A stretch of DNA of 64,000 nt, taken from positions 17,924-81,923 of the forward strand of contig NW_027441202.1 in NCBI RefSeq assembly GCF_949628215.1, given 5' to 3'. Position 1 is the first letter of the stretch. The number at the start of each line of letters is the position of its first letter. Below are positions 61,418 to 64,000 of this stretch, piece by piece. The notes beneath the pieces were generated by a model. It was not told the origin of the DNA. It did not search any database and saw only the letters and a program-made list of their open reading frames with translations. The DNA is from Phalacrocorax aristotelis (lineage: Eukaryota > Chordata > Aves > Suliformes > Phalacrocoracidae). The position numbers were made by a program, and so were the translations under genes.

Positions 61418-64000
61418 AGAGGTTCCCTCTCCGGCTGCCCACGGCATCGCAGGTGCCCAGCATGAGCTTCACCACCCCAGCCATGCCAGCACCGGTCAGT
61501 GCCCACGTGCTGCCCTCTGTCCCAGGGCTGGCAGTGTCTGGTGAGCCTGCCCAGCTCCACACCGTCACCCACCAGCTGTCCCAGCCCACCGTCTGGCAGG
61601 CGGTGCCAGGGCCCCTGGGGGCCCCGGGGCAGGTGGTGCAGCTCCCTCACGGGGTGCAGCACCCCCCAGTGGCACAGCTCCCTCACGGGGTGCAGCTCCC
61701 CACTGGGGTGCAGCTCCCTCACGGGGGTACAGCACCCGAAAGGCATGCAGCTCCCCACTGGGGTGCAGCTCCTCAGTGGGGTGCGGATGCCCATGGGGGT
61801 ACAGCTCCCTGCTGGGGTGCAGCTCCAGCTGGGGTGCCTCTCCCCCATGGGATGCAGCTCCATGCTGGGTTGCAGCTCCCCAGTGGGGTGCAGCTCCCCA
61901 GTAGGGTGCAGCTTCCCCATGGGGAGCAGCTCCCCCACGGGGTGCAGCTAAACCATGGGGTGTCGCTCCCCACCATGGCTGCTCCCTGTCCCCCTGCCTA
62001 CGGCTGGGGACAGCAGGTGGTGCCACAGGCGCTGGTGCCCCACCAGCCGAGGGGGATGGGGCCACGGACCCTGGACCAGCAAGAGCCCATGGACCCCACG
62101 GGCTCCTGCCTGCTGCGTGCCCCTGCCCACACCGGCGACCCACCACCGTGCCGCCCCACGGCTTCACCTTGGGTCCAGGAGCACCCTGTGCTCCACACCC
62201 TGCCCGGCAGCGCCCAGAAGCTATCAGAGGGCTTCAAGAAGGAAGTGGTGGCCATCGAGGACAGTGTCCCTGCTGCCAGCCCCCACCAGACCGCCCTGGC
62301 TCTGCCGACCTGCAGAACCAGGATGGAGCCTAAAGGTGAGCTCTGGGGGGTGGCAGAGCCCGCGGGCAGCTGCCCTGTGCCAAGGAAAGCTTGCATCACC
62401 CCGCGCTTGGGTTGGATCTCTTTGCTTTTTCAGCAGTGGAGACCGCCCCGGCAGCCCCAGAGAAGCCCGTCGACCTGCCCGAGCAGGGGCCACAGGCCTT
62501 CGCTGAGGCCTGTCCTGAGCTGGCAGAGGACACCATCGCCAGCTTGGTGCTCTCCTGGCTCAACACCTTGGAGAGCGAGGACAGCCCCCCCGATGGGCCT
62601 GACAGCCCCAGCCTCGCCGCCTTCCTCCACGAGCTCCCCGACCTCTCCGAGTACGTGGCGGAGGGCGGCTGCCCCAAGGAGCCAGCAGCGGCGGCGGGGC
62701 TGGGGGTCGGCGAGGTCTCTGTCGACGACGTCGACGACTTCACCAGCTTCCTCAGCCGGGTCCCTGACTTCTCCGAGTACGTGGCAGAGGGCGGCTGCCC
62801 CCATCAGCAAGTGGTGGCAGCAGGGCTGGGGGACAGCGAGGACACCATCCCTAATGGCCTTCATTTCCCCAACAGCCTCATCAGCGCCGATTTCCTCAAT
62901 GACCTCCACGACTTCTCCATGTACACGGCAGATAGCGCCTGCCCCCAGGACCATGCGGTGGTGGCAGGGCTAGGGGACAGTGAGGACACCACCCTGACCA
63001 CCAGTGTCCCCAACGTGACTGCCGAGGCCCTTGTTGAGCACCCTGATCTCTGTGGGTACGTGGCGGACGGCGGCTGCCCCAAGGAGCCACTGGTGGCGGC
63101 GGGGCTGGTGGATGGCGGGGACACCATCCCCAATGTCCTCGACTTAACAACTTCACTTAACAAGCTCCCCCACCTCTTGGAGTACAGGGCAGAGGGCGGC
63201 TGCGAGGTGGAGAAGTTGGCAGCAGTGATGCTGGTGGACGGTGAAAATATCCTCGCCGATCTCCCCGACAGCCTGGACACCACTGCCTCCTGCAGCAAAG
63301 ACCCTGACCTCCTGGAGTACGAGGCGGAGGGCGGCTGGTGCAAACGCCGCCTGCAATCGGGGATGCTGGGGGATGCCGACCCCTTTAGGGGTGTGCCGGC
63401 CTCCCCCTTGCAAGACACCAAGGGGAACCAGGGCGGGGTGTCGGCAGTCCTCCCCACCTGGCTGCCCTTGGATATCTCCGAGGAGAGCTCTCCGGAGACT
63501 GCAGAGGAGACTTCTGAGGACAGACCTGTGGACAGTCCCCAGAACGATCCCCTGCAGGCTCCTCCGGAGACTGCAGAGGATACTTCTGAGGTCAGTCCGG
63601 TGGACAGTCCCCAGAACGATCCCCTGCAGGCTCCTCCGGAGACGGCAGAGGAGACTTCTGAGGACAGTCCTGTGGACAGTCCCCAGAACGATCCCCTGCA
63701 GGCTCCTCTGGACAGTCCCCTGCTCAGCGTCCTGCAGTCCCCACTACTGACGCCCTTGGCCAGAGCCCAGGTGCACCACCAGCGTCACCAGCCCCACATC
63801 GCCCAGCTGCTGGAGGAGGCGCTGCGGAGGCAGCCCCAGGTGGTTTTGACCCACTTGCCGCTGCCGCCGGGTGTCACCTCCTGCCGGGTGGGGCCCAGGT
63901 GGGGAGAGGTGGGCAGCAAGCAGGCAAACCACAAAGGCAGAGCTGCACGGGGATGGCACAGGGCAGGCAGCAGCGGGCTGCAGGCGGCAAGCAGCAAGCG
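61418..64000 (+). CDS. C2orf78-like (DUF4629) protein, copy 2, truncated by window end
   Basis: The exons are 61418-62335 (918 bases, the same length as copy 1) and 62434 to the window end. The frame entering with GTG at 62436 stays open to 64000. Domain order is as in copy 1: an N-terminal Pro/Val-rich segment, VQLP-x-G repeats, YVAEGGC acidic repeats and 24-residue repeats, here only three units. The decisive 3' part, where copy 1 has a TAA and broken frames, lies outside the window, so it is unknown whether this copy is intact. Confidence 0.55.
63486..63701 (+). repeat. 72-bp in-frame VNTR, three units (copy 2)
   Basis: Units begin at 63486, 63558 and 63630, followed by a partial unit at 63702. 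This is one unit fewer than copy 1. The frame is preserved. Confidence 0.95.

Larger units (their letters stand above)
49638..64000. repeat. Right copy of the large direct duplication
   Basis: This block aligns with 1-14433 in the same orientation. The offset starts at 49637 and drifts by a few bases through small indels, ending at 49567 after loss of one 72-bp repeat unit. In FOXJ1 exon 2 a hand comparison finds 11 substitutions in 801 bases. The block runs off the window. Confidence 0.97.

Overview
The window is vertebrate nuclear DNA, most likely from a bird. Supporting signs are CR1 LINE 3' ends with their octamer tails, an avian-type ERVL LTR present twice, GT-AG introns, and exons that read as FOXJ1, AHCTF1 (ELYS), RBBP6, a SUN-domain protein and a C2orf78-like (DUF4629) protein. 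No bacterial, CRISPR or plasmid features are present. Family assignments were made by reading the translations; no database search was run.

Layout. The left 14.4 kb (1-14433) and the right 14.4 kb (49638-64000) are two near-identical, same-orientation copies of one segment, offset by about 49.6 kb. Each copy holds a two-coding-exon FOXJ1-like gene, an ERVL-type LTR, a stretch with no recognised gene, and a repeat-rich C2orf78-like gene that is cut by the window end in the right copy. Left FOXJ1 is open for 433 codons. Right FOXJ1 has a nonsense codon inside the forkhead domain. Both carry unusual residues at a normally very conserved forkhead position.

Between the copies lies a mosaic of partial genes: the degraded 3' end of the left C2orf78-like gene (14.5-15.6 kb); two exons of a SUN domain on the minus strand with a one-base frame break (16.3-17.1 kb); low-complexity DNA, a solo LTR with target-site duplication (22.27-22.84 kb) and a 17-bp minisatellite (23.16-23.57 kb); two consecutive RBBP6-like exons ending half-way through the RING finger (24.5-25.8 kb); and a long, perfectly phased 15-exon 5' portion of AHCTF1/ELYS (28.9-47.3 kb). 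The ELYS part reads as a 669-residue propeller-plus-helices protein and ends at a stop formed by reading through what would be the next splice donor. CR1 copies sit in two of its introns.

Interpretation (inference): the window looks like part of a recently amplified array of gene duplicates and fragments taken from several loci. The parental genes act in ciliogenesis (FOXJ1), the nuclear pore and envelope (ELYS, SUN), ubiquitin/RNA processing (RBBP6) and, for C2orf78, probably the testis. Such arrays are known from ampliconic sex-linked regions and from the germline-restricted chromosome of songbirds, but nothing in the sequence alone decides between these, an autosomal segmental duplication, or an assembly artefact.
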